Shown here: positions 23,218 to 30,507 of the stretch, piece after piece
How the letters are laid out: each line of letters starts with the position of its first letter
Position numbering within the stretch: position 1 is the first letter of the stretch
From: Patescibacteria group bacterium
Lineage (GTDB): Bacteria; Patescibacteriota; Minisyncoccia; Phycocordibacterales; PALSA-1337
Assembly: GCA_028865615.1 (NCBI GenBank)
Contig: JAGWJT010000005.1
Coordinates: 1-35,015, forward strand
Reading direction: 5' to 3'
DNA: 35,015 nucleotides
Made by a program: the position numbers and the translations under genes
Notes under the pieces: model-generated
The model's database searches: none
What the model was told of the DNA's origin: nothing
Seen by the model: the letters and a program-made list of their open reading frames with translations, nothing else

Positions 23218-23718
23218 TCATCTATTGTACATGGATTCGATAGCCTGATATGCGCTAGCGGCATTGCTATTGACTCCGGTGTCTAAGACTGCCAGACCGG
23301 ACCCGGATACGCCTGCGGTGCAAGCTTGATCGGAGACGGCGCAGCCGACCTGTATGAACGTGTCAGAACCGGCGTCGGTCTTGGCCGGCACCCATACGGC
23401 GTTGCCGTTGTCGCTCTTGGAGGCGGCTATGGTGCGGACCGGTTCGTAAACGGCCGGATCATCGCTCACTTTGCGTATGACGCTGACACTGACGGTGCCG
23501 GCGGCATCGTTATCCGATATCCACTTGACGTGCTGGATAGATCCTACATCGACATTGCCGCCGGAAGGAGCGAGCAAGGTTATCGAAGCCGGATAGGCCA
23601 AAGAGGCACTGCCGTTATTGGCCGGGCCGGGCTTGTTTGTGATATAAGCCGTGAATGTGACAGCGGCCAATATGACGGCCACCGCCAAAACGGCTGAGAT
23701 TATGAGCTTTTTATTCAT
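23218..23718 (-). CDS. Membrane-anchored surface protein with an Ig-like (Kre9/KNH-type) domain
   Basis: Encodes 166 residues. MNKK and a hydrophobic segment (about 5-27) anchor it. The outer part begins ITLLAPSGGNVDVGSIQHVKW and continues with NAVWVPAKTD. This pattern of strand, GG, WxS turn and late Trp resembles the Ser/Thr-rich Kre9/KNH-like beta-sandwich found in many Patescibacteria surface proteins. Two cysteines (in QVGCAVSDQACTAG) may form a disulfide. A good promoter with a palindrome over its -35 lies upstream, so the gene is probably regulated. No enzymatic motif is visible. Confidence 0.7.
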   Translation of the reverse strand: MNKKLIISAVLAVAVILAAVTFTAYITNKPGPANNGSASLAYPASITLLAPSGGNVDVGSIQHVKWISDNDAAGTVSVSVIRKVSDDPAVYEPVRTIAASKSDNGNAVWVPAKTDAGSDTFIQVGCAVSDQACTAGVSGSGLAVLDTGVNSNAASAYQAIESMYNR

Positions 23719-23756
23719 GTTATGTATGATATGCGCTTAAACTTGCTAACAGCGCT

Positions 23757-23802
23757 AGCATACCATACATACACCCAATCTGTCAATAGCGAATTGACAG
23801 AT
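23757..23802 (-). promoter_or_regulatory. Promoter with palindromic operator for the surface protein
   Basis: Minus strand: TTGACA (23781-23786), 18-bp spacer, TATGCT (23757-23762). A perfect inverted repeat ATCTGTCAAT-AGCGA-ATTGACAGAT (23778-23802) covers the -35, so bound protein would block RNA polymerase. Confidence 0.65.
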
Positions 23803-23810
23803 CAGTACAA

Positions 23811-23969
23811 CTAGTGCGCAAAGGCACTAACTGCCAGACCGATATAGTACGGCCACAATATGATGGCCAATACCCCGCTCCAGAACGACAGGTGCAGGTA
23901 GCCGATGGCGAACAGCCACCCGCCGAACCACAACCCGCCCAACATGCTGTGTTTTTCGACTTTGATCAT
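23811..23969 (-). CDS. Small conserved-looking membrane protein, 52 residues
   Basis: Begins MIKVEKHSMLGGLWFGGWLF and continues AIGYLHLSFWSGVLAIILWP; ATG at 23969, TAG at 23811. Two hydrophobic segments (about 10-26 and 30-48) carry an unusually high share of Trp, Gly and aromatic residues. I recall very similar short proteins in other Parcubacteria genomes, so it is likely a real gene; this rests on memory. It starts 6 nt after an exact TATAAT, in keeping with a leaderless mRNA. Function unknown; its size and topology would suit a membrane complex accessory subunit. Confidence 0.75.
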   Translation of the reverse strand: MIKVEKHSMLGGLWFGGWLFAIGYLHLSFWSGVLAIILWPYYIGLAVSAFAH

Positions 23970-23975
23970 GATGTG

Positions 23976-23981
23976 ATTATA
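23976..23981 (-). promoter_or_regulatory. Extended -10 box of the 52-residue membrane protein
   Basis: TGC-TATAAT on the minus strand, 6 nt before ATG. No good -35 at 17 bp; the extended -10 may be enough. It lies directly beyond the 3' end of the tRNA-Ser gene. Confidence 0.6.
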
Positions 23982-23997
23982 GCATGGAAATCATTGG

Positions 23998-24084
23998 CGG
24001 AGAGGGAGGGATTCGGACCCTCGAGACCCTTGCGAGCCTGCCGCTTTTCGAGAGCGGTGCCTTCGACCACTCAGCCACCTCTCC
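23998..24084 (-). tRNA. tRNA-Ser (anticodon CGA)
   Basis: Eighty-seven nt with acceptor stem GGAGAGG/CCTCTCC, discriminator G and the long variable arm typical of serine tRNAs (GGCTCGCAAGGGTCTC). The anticodon loop is CT-CGA-AA between CCGCT and AGCGG. T-loop GTTCGAATC is normal. It reads UCG. CCA is not encoded. Confidence 0.95.
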
Positions 24085-24089
24085 TAAAA

Positions 24090-24113
24090 TCGGCAGAATC
24101 TATCATCTGCCGA
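24090..24113. other. Small hairpin between tRNA-Ser and tRNA-Glu
   Basis: TCGGCAGA-ATCTATCA-TCTGCCGA, an 8-bp perfect stem just upstream of tRNA-Ser (minus) and 61 bp upstream of tRNA-Glu (plus). Role unknown. Confidence 0.45.
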
Positions 24114-24174
24114 ACACTGGCATATTAGCAGATTTTTGCTGAAAACTCAAAAAGATGATATCGTATCCGCACCC

Positions 24175-24246
24175 GGCCCTATCGTCTAATGGTCAGGACA
24201 TAGGCTTTTCAAGCCTAGAATCCGGGTTCGATTCCCGGTAGGGCTA
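24175..24246 (+). tRNA. tRNA-Glu (anticodon TTC)
   Basis: Seventy-two nt. Acceptor GGCCCTA pairs with TAGGGCT (G1-U72 wobble). Anticodon stem TAGGC/GCCTA with loop TT-TTC-AA, T-arm CCGGG-TTCGATT-CCCGG, discriminator A. Reads GAA (and GAG). Confidence 0.95.
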
Positions 24247-24286
24247 CAATGGATTTTCCTTTGAGATTCTGGTAAAGTGTTGCCAC

Positions 24287-24359
24287 GCGCGCTTAGCTCA
24301 GTTGGTAGAGCGACCCCTTGACGTGGGGTAGGCCAGGGGTTCGAGTCCCTTAGCGCGCA
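24287..24359 (+). tRNA. tRNA-Val (anticodon GAC)
   Basis: Seventy-three nt. Acceptor GCGCGCT/AGCGCGC, D-arm with TAGCTCAGTTGGTAGAGC, anticodon stem ACCCC/GGGGT with loop TT-GAC-GT, T-arm AGGGG/CCCTT, discriminator A. Lies 40 bp after tRNA-Glu; they may be co-transcribed. Confidence 0.95.
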
Positions 24360-24373
24360 CAGATATCAGCGTT

Positions 24374-26383
24374 CTAAACCAACCTATAGTCTAGCGTCTT
24401 CCTATCGAGATCCGCCGACAGAACCTTGAACCGCACCTTGTCGCCCAAGGTGAACTTCTTGCCAGTGCGTTCGCCGACGATGGAGTAGGTGCGCTCGTCG
24501 AAATTGAAATAGTCCTGACCCAGCTCGCGAATAGGTATCATGCCTTCGCATTTGGTCTCATCTTCCTCTACATATATGCCCCACTTGGTCACGCCCGATA
24601 TAGAACCTGTGAATGTCTGCCCCAGCCTCTCTGACATGTATTCCACTTGCTTCAGTTTGCGTGAAGCCCGCTCCGCCTCGGCCGCGTCTATCTCCCTGTC
24701 CGTGGAGCTCTCGGCCATCTTCTGCAGGGCCGCCGCCTCCCTGTCGCCGAAAGGCTCATTGTGCAGGTGCTTGGCCAGCGTCCTGTGCACCAGAAGGTCG
24801 GGATAGCGCCTGATAGGCGAAGTGAAATGCGTATAGAAGTCGAAGGCCAAACCGAAGTGCCCGACATTCTTGGTCGAATAGACGGCCTTTTGCATAGAGC
24901 GCAATGCCGCGATGCGTATGAGAGATTCGTGAGGGGTGTCTTCTATCTGATCGAACAGACTATTCAAGTCGTGCGCTGTGACCACGCCGTCCTTGGCACG
25001 CAATTCATAGCCCAGAGCCTTGACGAACGATGACAGCTCTTTGATCTTCTCTTTGTCCGGCTTTTCATGGATGCGATATATGGCGCCTGTGTCCTTGCCG
25101 CCTTTCTTCTTCATCTGATCATATATGAACCGCGCTACTTCGCGATTGGCCAGAAGCATGTACTCCTCCACTAGTTTGTGGGCATCTAGCCTCTGTTTGA
25201 CGAATGCTTTTATCGGCTTGCCTTTTTCATCGAGCCTGAACTGCACTTCGTCTTGCTCGAACTCTATAGCGCCTTTGGAAAATTTTTCCTTTTGCAAGAT
25301 TTTGGCCAATGAATTTAGCCTGGTCAGTTGCTCCTTATACTCAATTCCTGCCTCGGCCAATTCAACGCCTTGAATGTCATTTGAATACTTCCTGATGTTC
25401 TCCGGCTTGCCATCGATGACGGCCTGCGCGGCCTCATATGTAAATCTGTGGTCGGAATTGATGACGGTCTTGCCAAACCAGCGCTTCACCACTTTGGCCT
25501 TATCGTCCAGGATGAACACAGCCGAAAATGCCAGCTTGTCGGTATGCGGATTGAGACTGCACACATCGTTCGATAGTGCCTCCGGCAGCATCGGAATAGT
25601 CCTGTCGACAAGGTAGACGGAGCAACCGCGCTTCACAGCTTCTCTGTCCAGTGCAGAGCCCGGCGTCACATAATGCGACACGTCGGCTATATGCACCCCA
25701 ATCTCATATGTCCCATCGCCCATGTCCTTGAATGAAATGGCATCGTCAAAGTCTTTTGCATCATACGGATCGATGGTGAAAGTGAGCGTCCCGCGCATAT
25801 CGCGACGCTTGGCTATCTCTTCTGCCGTAATAGATTTGTTCTCCTCGATAGTTTCAGCATCCTTCTCCACTGCCGCCGGAAAGCCCACCTCGAAGCCTTT
25901 TTCTAGGACTATGGATTCCATTTCGACGTCATTGTCGCCTTTTTTGCCTAGCACTTTGACCACTTCGGCGGCCGGTTTGGTCTCGGGATCATCCCATCGT
26001 ACCAGCTTGACCTGGACTTTGTGGCCATTCTCGAGCTTAAACGTTTGTACGTCTTTGTCATATATAGCCATATTCACATATGCTTTTCTGTCATCCGGTA
26101 TGACGTACCAGCGACCGTTCTCATTCATGACCACGCCCACAAAAAGCGTCTTGGCCCGTGAAATGACCCGCAACACCCGTCCGACATCCTGTGTGACGCC
26201 GCGTATCTTCTTCCTGGAGACTTCCGCTTCGACCGTGTCGCCATTCAAGGCGGTGTTCAAGTCGCCGGCTTCTATGTATACAGATTCCTTCTTTGGGTCC
26301 GGATAGTCTATATATCCGGCGCCTTTGGCTGTCGTCGATATGACGCCTGTTATCGTATTTTTACCGCCTGATTTGCCTGACAT
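24374..26383 (-). CDS. rnr: Ribonuclease R
   Basis: Encodes 669 residues. An N-terminal OB/cold-shock domain (GVISTTAKGAGYI, about 12-60) and a second OB region precede the RNB catalytic domain. There TIDPYDAKDFDDAIS carries the magnesium-binding aspartates and HFTSPIRRYPDLLVHR is the late RNB signature. A C-terminal S1 domain (GSISGVTKWGIYV onward) completes the RNase II/R layout. It degrades structured RNA 3' to 5' and takes part in tRNA/rRNA quality control. It lacks the long basic tail of E. coli RNase R. Its stop is 15 bp from the 3' end of the convergent tRNA-Val gene. Confidence 0.93.
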   Translation of the reverse strand: MSGKSGGKNTITGVISTTAKGAGYIDYPDPKKESVYIEAGDLNTALNGDTVEAEVSRKKIRGVTQDVGRVLRVISRAKTLFVGVVMNENGRWYVIPDDRKAYVNMAIYDKDVQTFKLENGHKVQVKLVRWDDPETKPAAEVVKVLGKKGDNDVEMESIVLEKGFEVGFPAAVEKDAETIEENKSITAEEIAKRRDMRGTLTFTIDPYDAKDFDDAISFKDMGDGTYEIGVHIADVSHYVTPGSALDREAVKRGCSVYLVDRTIPMLPEALSNDVCSLNPHTDKLAFSAVFILDDKAKVVKRWFGKTVINSDHRFTYEAAQAVIDGKPENIRKYSNDIQGVELAEAGIEYKEQLTRLNSLAKILQKEKFSKGAIEFEQDEVQFRLDEKGKPIKAFVKQRLDAHKLVEEYMLLANREVARFIYDQMKKKGGKDTGAIYRIHEKPDKEKIKELSSFVKALGYELRAKDGVVTAHDLNSLFDQIEDTPHESLIRIAALRSMQKAVYSTKNVGHFGLAFDFYTHFTSPIRRYPDLLVHRTLAKHLHNEPFGDREAAALQKMAESSTDREIDAAEAERASRKLKQVEYMSERLGQTFTGSISGVTKWGIYVEEDETKCEGMIPIRELGQDYFNFDERTYSIVGERTGKKFTLGDKVRFKVLSADLDRKTLDYRLV

Positions 26384-26426
26384 AGACTAACAACTTACCA
26401 ATATTTCAACAATATAGCCAGCGATA

Positions 26427-26867
26427 TCACACCTGCTCCACAGTCGTATCTTCTATGCCTGTATCGAAGCCAAGGATGACCAGCGCCGCGGGAATGACGT
26501 GCAGGAGCATCAGGACGGCCACTATAGGCCACGTGGCGCCTTGATTGTCCGTATCGGCGGAGAAAGGCATGAGCAGATCCGGGATAAAAGATACTATCAG
26601 GGCCGCGATAGCTACCCAAAAGAAGTCCTTCTTGCGATCGCGTTTCCTGAATACCAGTCCCATGACTATAAATACGGCCGCGGCGGCTATGACTCCGGCT
26701 GCGGTGAGCTCTATGACGGAACTGTAGAAGAACGGGCTAAAAGTGTCAGGCGCGTTGAACATCGGTCTGGCTATGGCGAGCACTATGACGTTCGCGACCA
26801 CAGAAGCGACGACGACCAGGATGACTCTGTCAATAAATTTTTTGGTTATGCGTAATTTTTGTATCAT
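26427..26867 (-). CDS. Four-helix membrane protein of unknown function
   Basis: Encodes 146 residues with four hydrophobic segments (about 13-33, 47-72, 82-100 and 113-135). The loop RKRDRKKDFFW after the second marks the cytoplasmic side. The pattern resembles the DUF6069-type four-pass proteins, but I cannot confirm this. The start follows TGC-TAAAAT by 6 nt, a leaderless arrangement. It lies just upstream of rnr with a 43-bp gap and may share its transcript. Confidence 0.7.
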   Translation of the reverse strand: MIQKLRITKKFIDRVILVVVASVVANVIVLAIARPMFNAPDTFSPFFYSSVIELTAAGVIAAAAVFIVMGLVFRKRDRKKDFFWVAIAALIVSFIPDLLMPFSADTDNQGATWPIVAVLMLLHVIPAALVILGFDTGIEDTTVEQV

Positions 26868-26873
26868 TGCGGC

Positions 26874-26879
26874 ATTTTA
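26874..26879 (-). promoter_or_regulatory. Extended -10 box of the four-helix membrane protein gene
   Basis: TGC-TAAAAT on the minus strand, 6 nt before the ATG at 26867; TTTACA lies 15 bp upstream as a possible -35. Confidence 0.55.
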
Positions 26880-26907
26880 GCATAATTTCAGACATGTAAA
26901 AATTTCA

Positions 26908-26926
26908 TGTGCATATTACGTGCACA
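26908..26926 (-). terminator. Terminator after tRNA-Glu (CTC)
   Basis: On the minus strand TGTGCA-CGTAATA-TGCACA followed by TGAAATTTTT, 13 nt beyond the tRNA 3' end. The stem is short (6 bp) but the T-run is good. Confidence 0.5.
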
Positions 26927-26938
26927 GACAGATCATTG

Positions 26939-27010
26939 TGACCCTACCGGGAATCGAACCCGGATTTAAGGCTTGAGAAGCCTCCGTCCTAACCGTTAGA
27001 CGATAGGGCC
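26939..27010 (-). tRNA. tRNA-Glu (anticodon CTC)
   Basis: Seventy-two nt. Acceptor GGCCCTA/TAGGGTC, anticodon stem GAGGC/GCCTT with loop TT-CTC-AA, T-arm CCGGG-TTCGATT-CCCGG, discriminator A. A second glutamate tRNA close to the TTC one; the two share the acceptor start, D-arm and T-arm and probably arose by duplication. Confidence 0.95.
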
Positions 27011-27025
27011 TGTTGGAAAATTACT

Positions 27026-27088
27026 AATTTCTAATTTACCTAATTAACCTAACCTTAAAAATTAGATCAATTAGATCAATTAGAAATT
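27026..27088. repeat. AT-rich inverted and direct repeat after murF
   Basis: AATTTCTAATT (27026-27036) and its reverse complement (27078-27088) enclose further TAATTGATC-type direct repeats (minus strand). It separates murF from tRNA-Glu and is another low-complexity repeat type in this genome. Confidence 0.6.
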
Positions 27089-27112
27089 TGTCACCATATA
27101 CTACATGCAATT

Positions 27113-28399
27113 TTACATTTTGTCCAACCAAACCTTCTCTTGCCTCACCAGAAGCTCCGAGGCTTTGTCCGGCTCCGCCATGAGCGCTTTTACCACCCTC
27201 TCCATACGCACGGACTGAGAGCCTTTGACCAGGATGATGTCGCCGGATTGCGGCACGGCCTTCAGATATTCCGCCGCTTGATTCGCGTCGTCGAACGACT
27301 CGACCGACTCTCGCGGCATGCCGCTCTTCACGGCCTCATCAGCCGTCAGTTTCGATCTCTGGCCTACCGTATAGAGCCTGCCAACTACCCTAGCAGCCAA
27401 AGCGCCTATCTTGCGGTGCTCTTCCGCGGCATATTTGCCGAGCTCCATCATGTCTCCCAGCACGGCCACCTTTGCACCTGAACATTCCATGGCTTTCAGA
27501 GTCTCCAGGGCCGTTTCAGCCGCGTCTGGTGACGAATTGTATGTATCGTCTATAACAGTTGAGCCATTGATGCCTTGAATGAGATTCATCCTGCCTCTTG
27601 GAGCGGAATATGCGGACAATGCACCCGCTATGACATCGATGCCGAGACCCCTGGCTTTGCCGACGGCCGCCGCGGCTAACAATGAGTACACATGACCGGT
27701 GCCTAGAACTCCCTTCACGGCGACAGGCGCACTCTTGCCGTCGAATGCGAGCTCGAATGATAATCCCTCAAGCGAATTCTTGGCATTCGACGCTCTAACG
27801 GCCGCTTTTTCATCCATGCCGTAGGAAACTATCTTGGCTCCTTTGTCTTTGACTATGTCGCCCATAGACATGGTCAGATCATCGTCTCCAAAGACGACGA
27901 GGGTACCGCCAGATTTGACCGCTCCGGCCAGAGCGGCTTTCTCCTCAAAGACCTGCTCCGGCGAATCGAAGAACTCCACGTGTACCGGCGTCCGACTGAC
28001 GCGGGTGATGACGGATATGTCCGGATGGAGCCATCTAGTCACACGCTTGATATCGCCGGGATGATCAGCACCGACTTCTAAGATCAGAATATCAGGATAA
28101 TCACCCTTGAACATTGCCAGCCGCAAGCCGGAGTATATATTCTTGAGCCAGCCGGAAGCGTCGTGCCAGGCATTTGGCACGCCTATGATGGTGAGCGGCA
28201 AACCTATGTCGCTATTTAGATTCTTGTGGCTCTTGCGCACATAGCGGCCTTGATCTTTCAAGACGTCATATATGGCGTCTTTGGTCGAGGTTTTCCCTAC
28301 GGAACCGGTCACGGCTACCATAAACGGCTTGTATTTGCTTATGATAGCCTTCGCCTCGAAGGTGAGGATCCAAATGATAATTTTTTTGATGACGCTCAT
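27113..28399 (-). CDS. murF: UDP-N-acetylmuramoyl-tripeptide--D-Ala-D-Ala ligase, short form
   Basis: Encodes 428 residues from ATG 28399; the frame runs on upstream to 28477, but only through repeat sequence. The ATP-binding loop VTGSVGKTSTK (30-40), LILEVGADHPGDI, VIDDTYNSSPDA and VAVLGDMMELG are typical of MurF, which adds D-Ala-D-Ala to the peptidoglycan precursor. The usual N-terminal substrate-binding domain (about 80 residues) is missing. The protein instead starts with a hydrophobic stretch (about 4-24) that could associate with the membrane. It is last in the mraZ-rsmH-ftsL-ftsI-murF cluster. No ribosome site is visible. Confidence 0.88.
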   Translation of the reverse strand: MSVIKKIIIWILTFEAKAIISKYKPFMVAVTGSVGKTSTKDAIYDVLKDQGRYVRKSHKNLNSDIGLPLTIIGVPNAWHDASGWLKNIYSGLRLAMFKGDYPDILILEVGADHPGDIKRVTRWLHPDISVITRVSRTPVHVEFFDSPEQVFEEKAALAGAVKSGGTLVVFGDDDLTMSMGDIVKDKGAKIVSYGMDEKAAVRASNAKNSLEGLSFELAFDGKSAPVAVKGVLGTGHVYSLLAAAAVGKARGLGIDVIAGALSAYSAPRGRMNLIQGINGSTVIDDTYNSSPDAAETALETLKAMECSGAKVAVLGDMMELGKYAAEEHRKIGALAARVVGRLYTVGQRSKLTADEAVKSGMPRESVESFDDANQAAEYLKAVPQSGDIILVKGSQSVRMERVVKALMAEPDKASELLVRQEKVWLDKM

Positions 28400-28454
28400 T
28401 TGATTCAGGATTCCGGATTCAGGATTCTTAAATCTTGAATCCTGCCTCTTGAAT
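28400..28454. repeat. GATTCA-type repeat array between ftsI and murF
   Basis: Several units GATTCAGGATTC and inverted TCTTGAATCCTG occupy the whole gap. They stand immediately before the murF start codon and end at the ftsI stop codon. Confidence 0.7.
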
Positions 28455-30173
28455 CTATCTATCCGGCGGTATGTCATAGTAGTTTATCAGAAAACTAGCC
28501 AGTTCGGCATATGAGGCGGTGAGAGTTTGGGAAGCGTATTCCGCGCCTTTGGGATAGACTTGATACAAGAAAACTAGGAATTTGGCGTTATATGCCGGAA
28601 AAAAGCCGAAGAACGAGTGCAGATACCTGTCGGAATAATAGCCTCCATGGACTGGGTCCGCGATCTGAGCCGTGCCTGTCTTGGCCCCTTGGGAATAATG
28701 CTGCATGGCTATGGTGCCGGAAGCAAAAGCCTTGTCTACGACAGTGACCAGCATGCTCTGGACTTCCTCGGCCGTTTTCGGATCTACGATCGGCCCTATG
28801 CGCGGAGGATCCACATCCTTGATCGTACCGTCATCATAATCTATCTGTTTGACCAGATGCGGAGTGACCAGATAGCCGCCGCTAGCTATGACAGACAAGG
28901 CCCTAGCCATCTCCACCGGAGTGACCGCTATGCCTTGGCCGAAGGCGGCTGTCGCAATATCTATGTCGCCTCCTATCCTGAGATTCTTGGTTATGGGCGT
29001 AGCCTCGTCAGGCAGGTCTATGCCGCTTTTGTCGGTCAGGCCGAATCTCCGGAAATAATCGTCGAAAGTGGTCGATCCCATATCCATGGCTATGGTCGCG
29101 GCGCCGACGTTCAGCGATTGAGACAGTATGGTTTGCATGGACGTATTTGGGCCTCTGGCCCTGAAGTCGTAGTTGCAGACTTTGTATCCGGCTATCTTCA
29201 AACAGCCGGTATCGTCATATACGCTGTCCGGCCTGACCGTACCGGAATCCAACGCCGCCGTCATGGTCATAGGCTTCATGATCGAACCCATCTCGTATAC
29301 ATTCTCGACCAAAGGATTGGAGAGGATCGCGCTAGATTTCAACGAAGCCAGACTGTTCGGATCGAACGTCGGATGAGAAGCCATGGCCACGATCTCTCCG
29401 TTCTGCGGGTCCATGATGATGCCGCCTATCTCATCCGGGTGCCATTTGGCTTCCGTCTCGGAAAGCACCTTCTCCAAATAAGCCTGGACCGTAGGCTCTA
29501 TGGTGGTGACGATATCCCCTGATTTCCCGTCGTCTCTGCTTCCGCCCGCGCCGGAACCGCCAAATAGCTCGGCGAAAGCGTCGGAAATGGAACCGCCACC
29601 GCTCTTGGCCAGGATGTCGTTGTAATATTTCTCCAGCCCGTATCTCCCGGATATGTCGGTAGACGAGCCGTTCTGTCCGACCACTCCTAGCTCATGCGCA
29701 GCCAACATCCCTCCGGGATAAGCCCTCCAGGCCTCCGGAGCGGTCCTAATGCCGGGCAGACCGAGGTTCTCTATGGCTTCAGCCGTACCGGCGTCGACTT
29801 GATGAGCCAGTTCTTCATATGGATCATGGGGCTTGGCGGCTTTGGCCATGAATGAAGCCTTGTCCAAGGGCAGAAAATTGGACAAGGCTTCATAAGCGGA
29901 CATCGGATCGGTCACCTGCATTGGATTCATATAAACCAGAAAACCGCTCTTGACCGCGGCCGCGGCCGTTTCGGTCCCATCCTTTCCGGAGAAGAATATA
30001 GCGCCTCTGCTCCAGACCATCGAAGCCGGCCTGGAATATTGGGCTTCGGCCTTGGCGGCATATGTCTGACCGTTGATGACATCCGTATCGTAAAGCCTGG
30101 CTATCAGCACGGCCGCCGCTATGGCCACGCAAGCCAGAAGGAGCCTAGTCCGGAATCTCTGCTTAGAGTTCAT
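28455..30173 (-). CDS. ftsI: Penicillin-binding protein, septal transpeptidase (FtsI/PBP2b type)
   Basis: Encodes 572 residues. One N-terminal membrane segment (about 10-27), a pedestal domain with SRGAIFF, and the transpeptidase domain. The latter has SIMK (Ser297 nucleophile, Lys300), SLN (353-355) and KTG (498-500), all intact. It cross-links septal peptidoglycan. A Gly/Ser-rich flexible insertion (about 190-219) sits between the pedestal and catalytic parts and is unusual. The start overlaps the ftsL stop by 11 bp. Position after rsmH and ftsL is the standard dcw order. Confidence 0.92.
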   Translation of the reverse strand: MNSKQRFRTRLLLACVAIAAAVLIARLYDTDVINGQTYAAKAEAQYSRPASMVWSRGAIFFSGKDGTETAAAAVKSGFLVYMNPMQVTDPMSAYEALSNFLPLDKASFMAKAAKPHDPYEELAHQVDAGTAEAIENLGLPGIRTAPEAWRAYPGGMLAAHELGVVGQNGSSTDISGRYGLEKYYNDILAKSGGGSISDAFAELFGGSGAGGSRDDGKSGDIVTTIEPTVQAYLEKVLSETEAKWHPDEIGGIIMDPQNGEIVAMASHPTFDPNSLASLKSSAILSNPLVENVYEMGSIMKPMTMTAALDSGTVRPDSVYDDTGCLKIAGYKVCNYDFRARGPNTSMQTILSQSLNVGAATIAMDMGSTTFDDYFRRFGLTDKSGIDLPDEATPITKNLRIGGDIDIATAAFGQGIAVTPVEMARALSVIASGGYLVTPHLVKQIDYDDGTIKDVDPPRIGPIVDPKTAEEVQSMLVTVVDKAFASGTIAMQHYSQGAKTGTAQIADPVHGGYYSDRYLHSFFGFFPAYNAKFLVFLYQVYPKGAEYASQTLTASYAELASFLINYYDIPPDR

Positions 30174-30507
30174 GGCCGGCTTTTGCCAGATTGCCGAGGG
30201 AGGCCGTGGGCGCGCTGCGATCTATGTAGGCGGCCACATGGCCGGTCTCCAGACCGTACGAAGCCAGTGCGTCGGGCGTCACCGAACCGACTAAGGACAA
30301 ATATTGCGAATCCAGTGCATTGACCGAAGCCGAGCCTGACGAGAGGAGACTGTCGGCTTTTCCGACAGCGATGGTCTTGGATATGACTCCGTACAGATTG
30401 AACATATAAAAGGCGGCCATGAGCACGCAAACGGCCATTATGCCGATGGTTATCTTGGCTCTATTGTCGTTCGCTAACTCGTATGTTTGTGCTATAGCTC
30501 TTGTCAT
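30163..30507 (-). CDS. ftsL: FtsL-like division protein
   Basis: Encodes 114 residues. A cytoplasmic N-terminus (about 1-18), one membrane helix (about 19-40) and an outer segment; the sequence is otherwise poorly conserved, as is usual for FtsL. The call rests mainly on position: it overlaps rsmH by 4 bp (ATGA) and ftsI by 11 bp, in the slot where ftsL always lies. A leucine-zipper-like heptad is weak. It would pair with FtsB/DivIC and regulate septal synthesis. Confidence 0.7.
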   Translation of the reverse strand: MTRAIAQTYELANDNRAKITIGIMAVCVLMAAFYMFNLYGVISKTIAVGKADSLLSSGSASVNALDSQYLSLVGSVTPDALASYGLETGHVAAYIDRSAPTASLGNLAKAGHEL

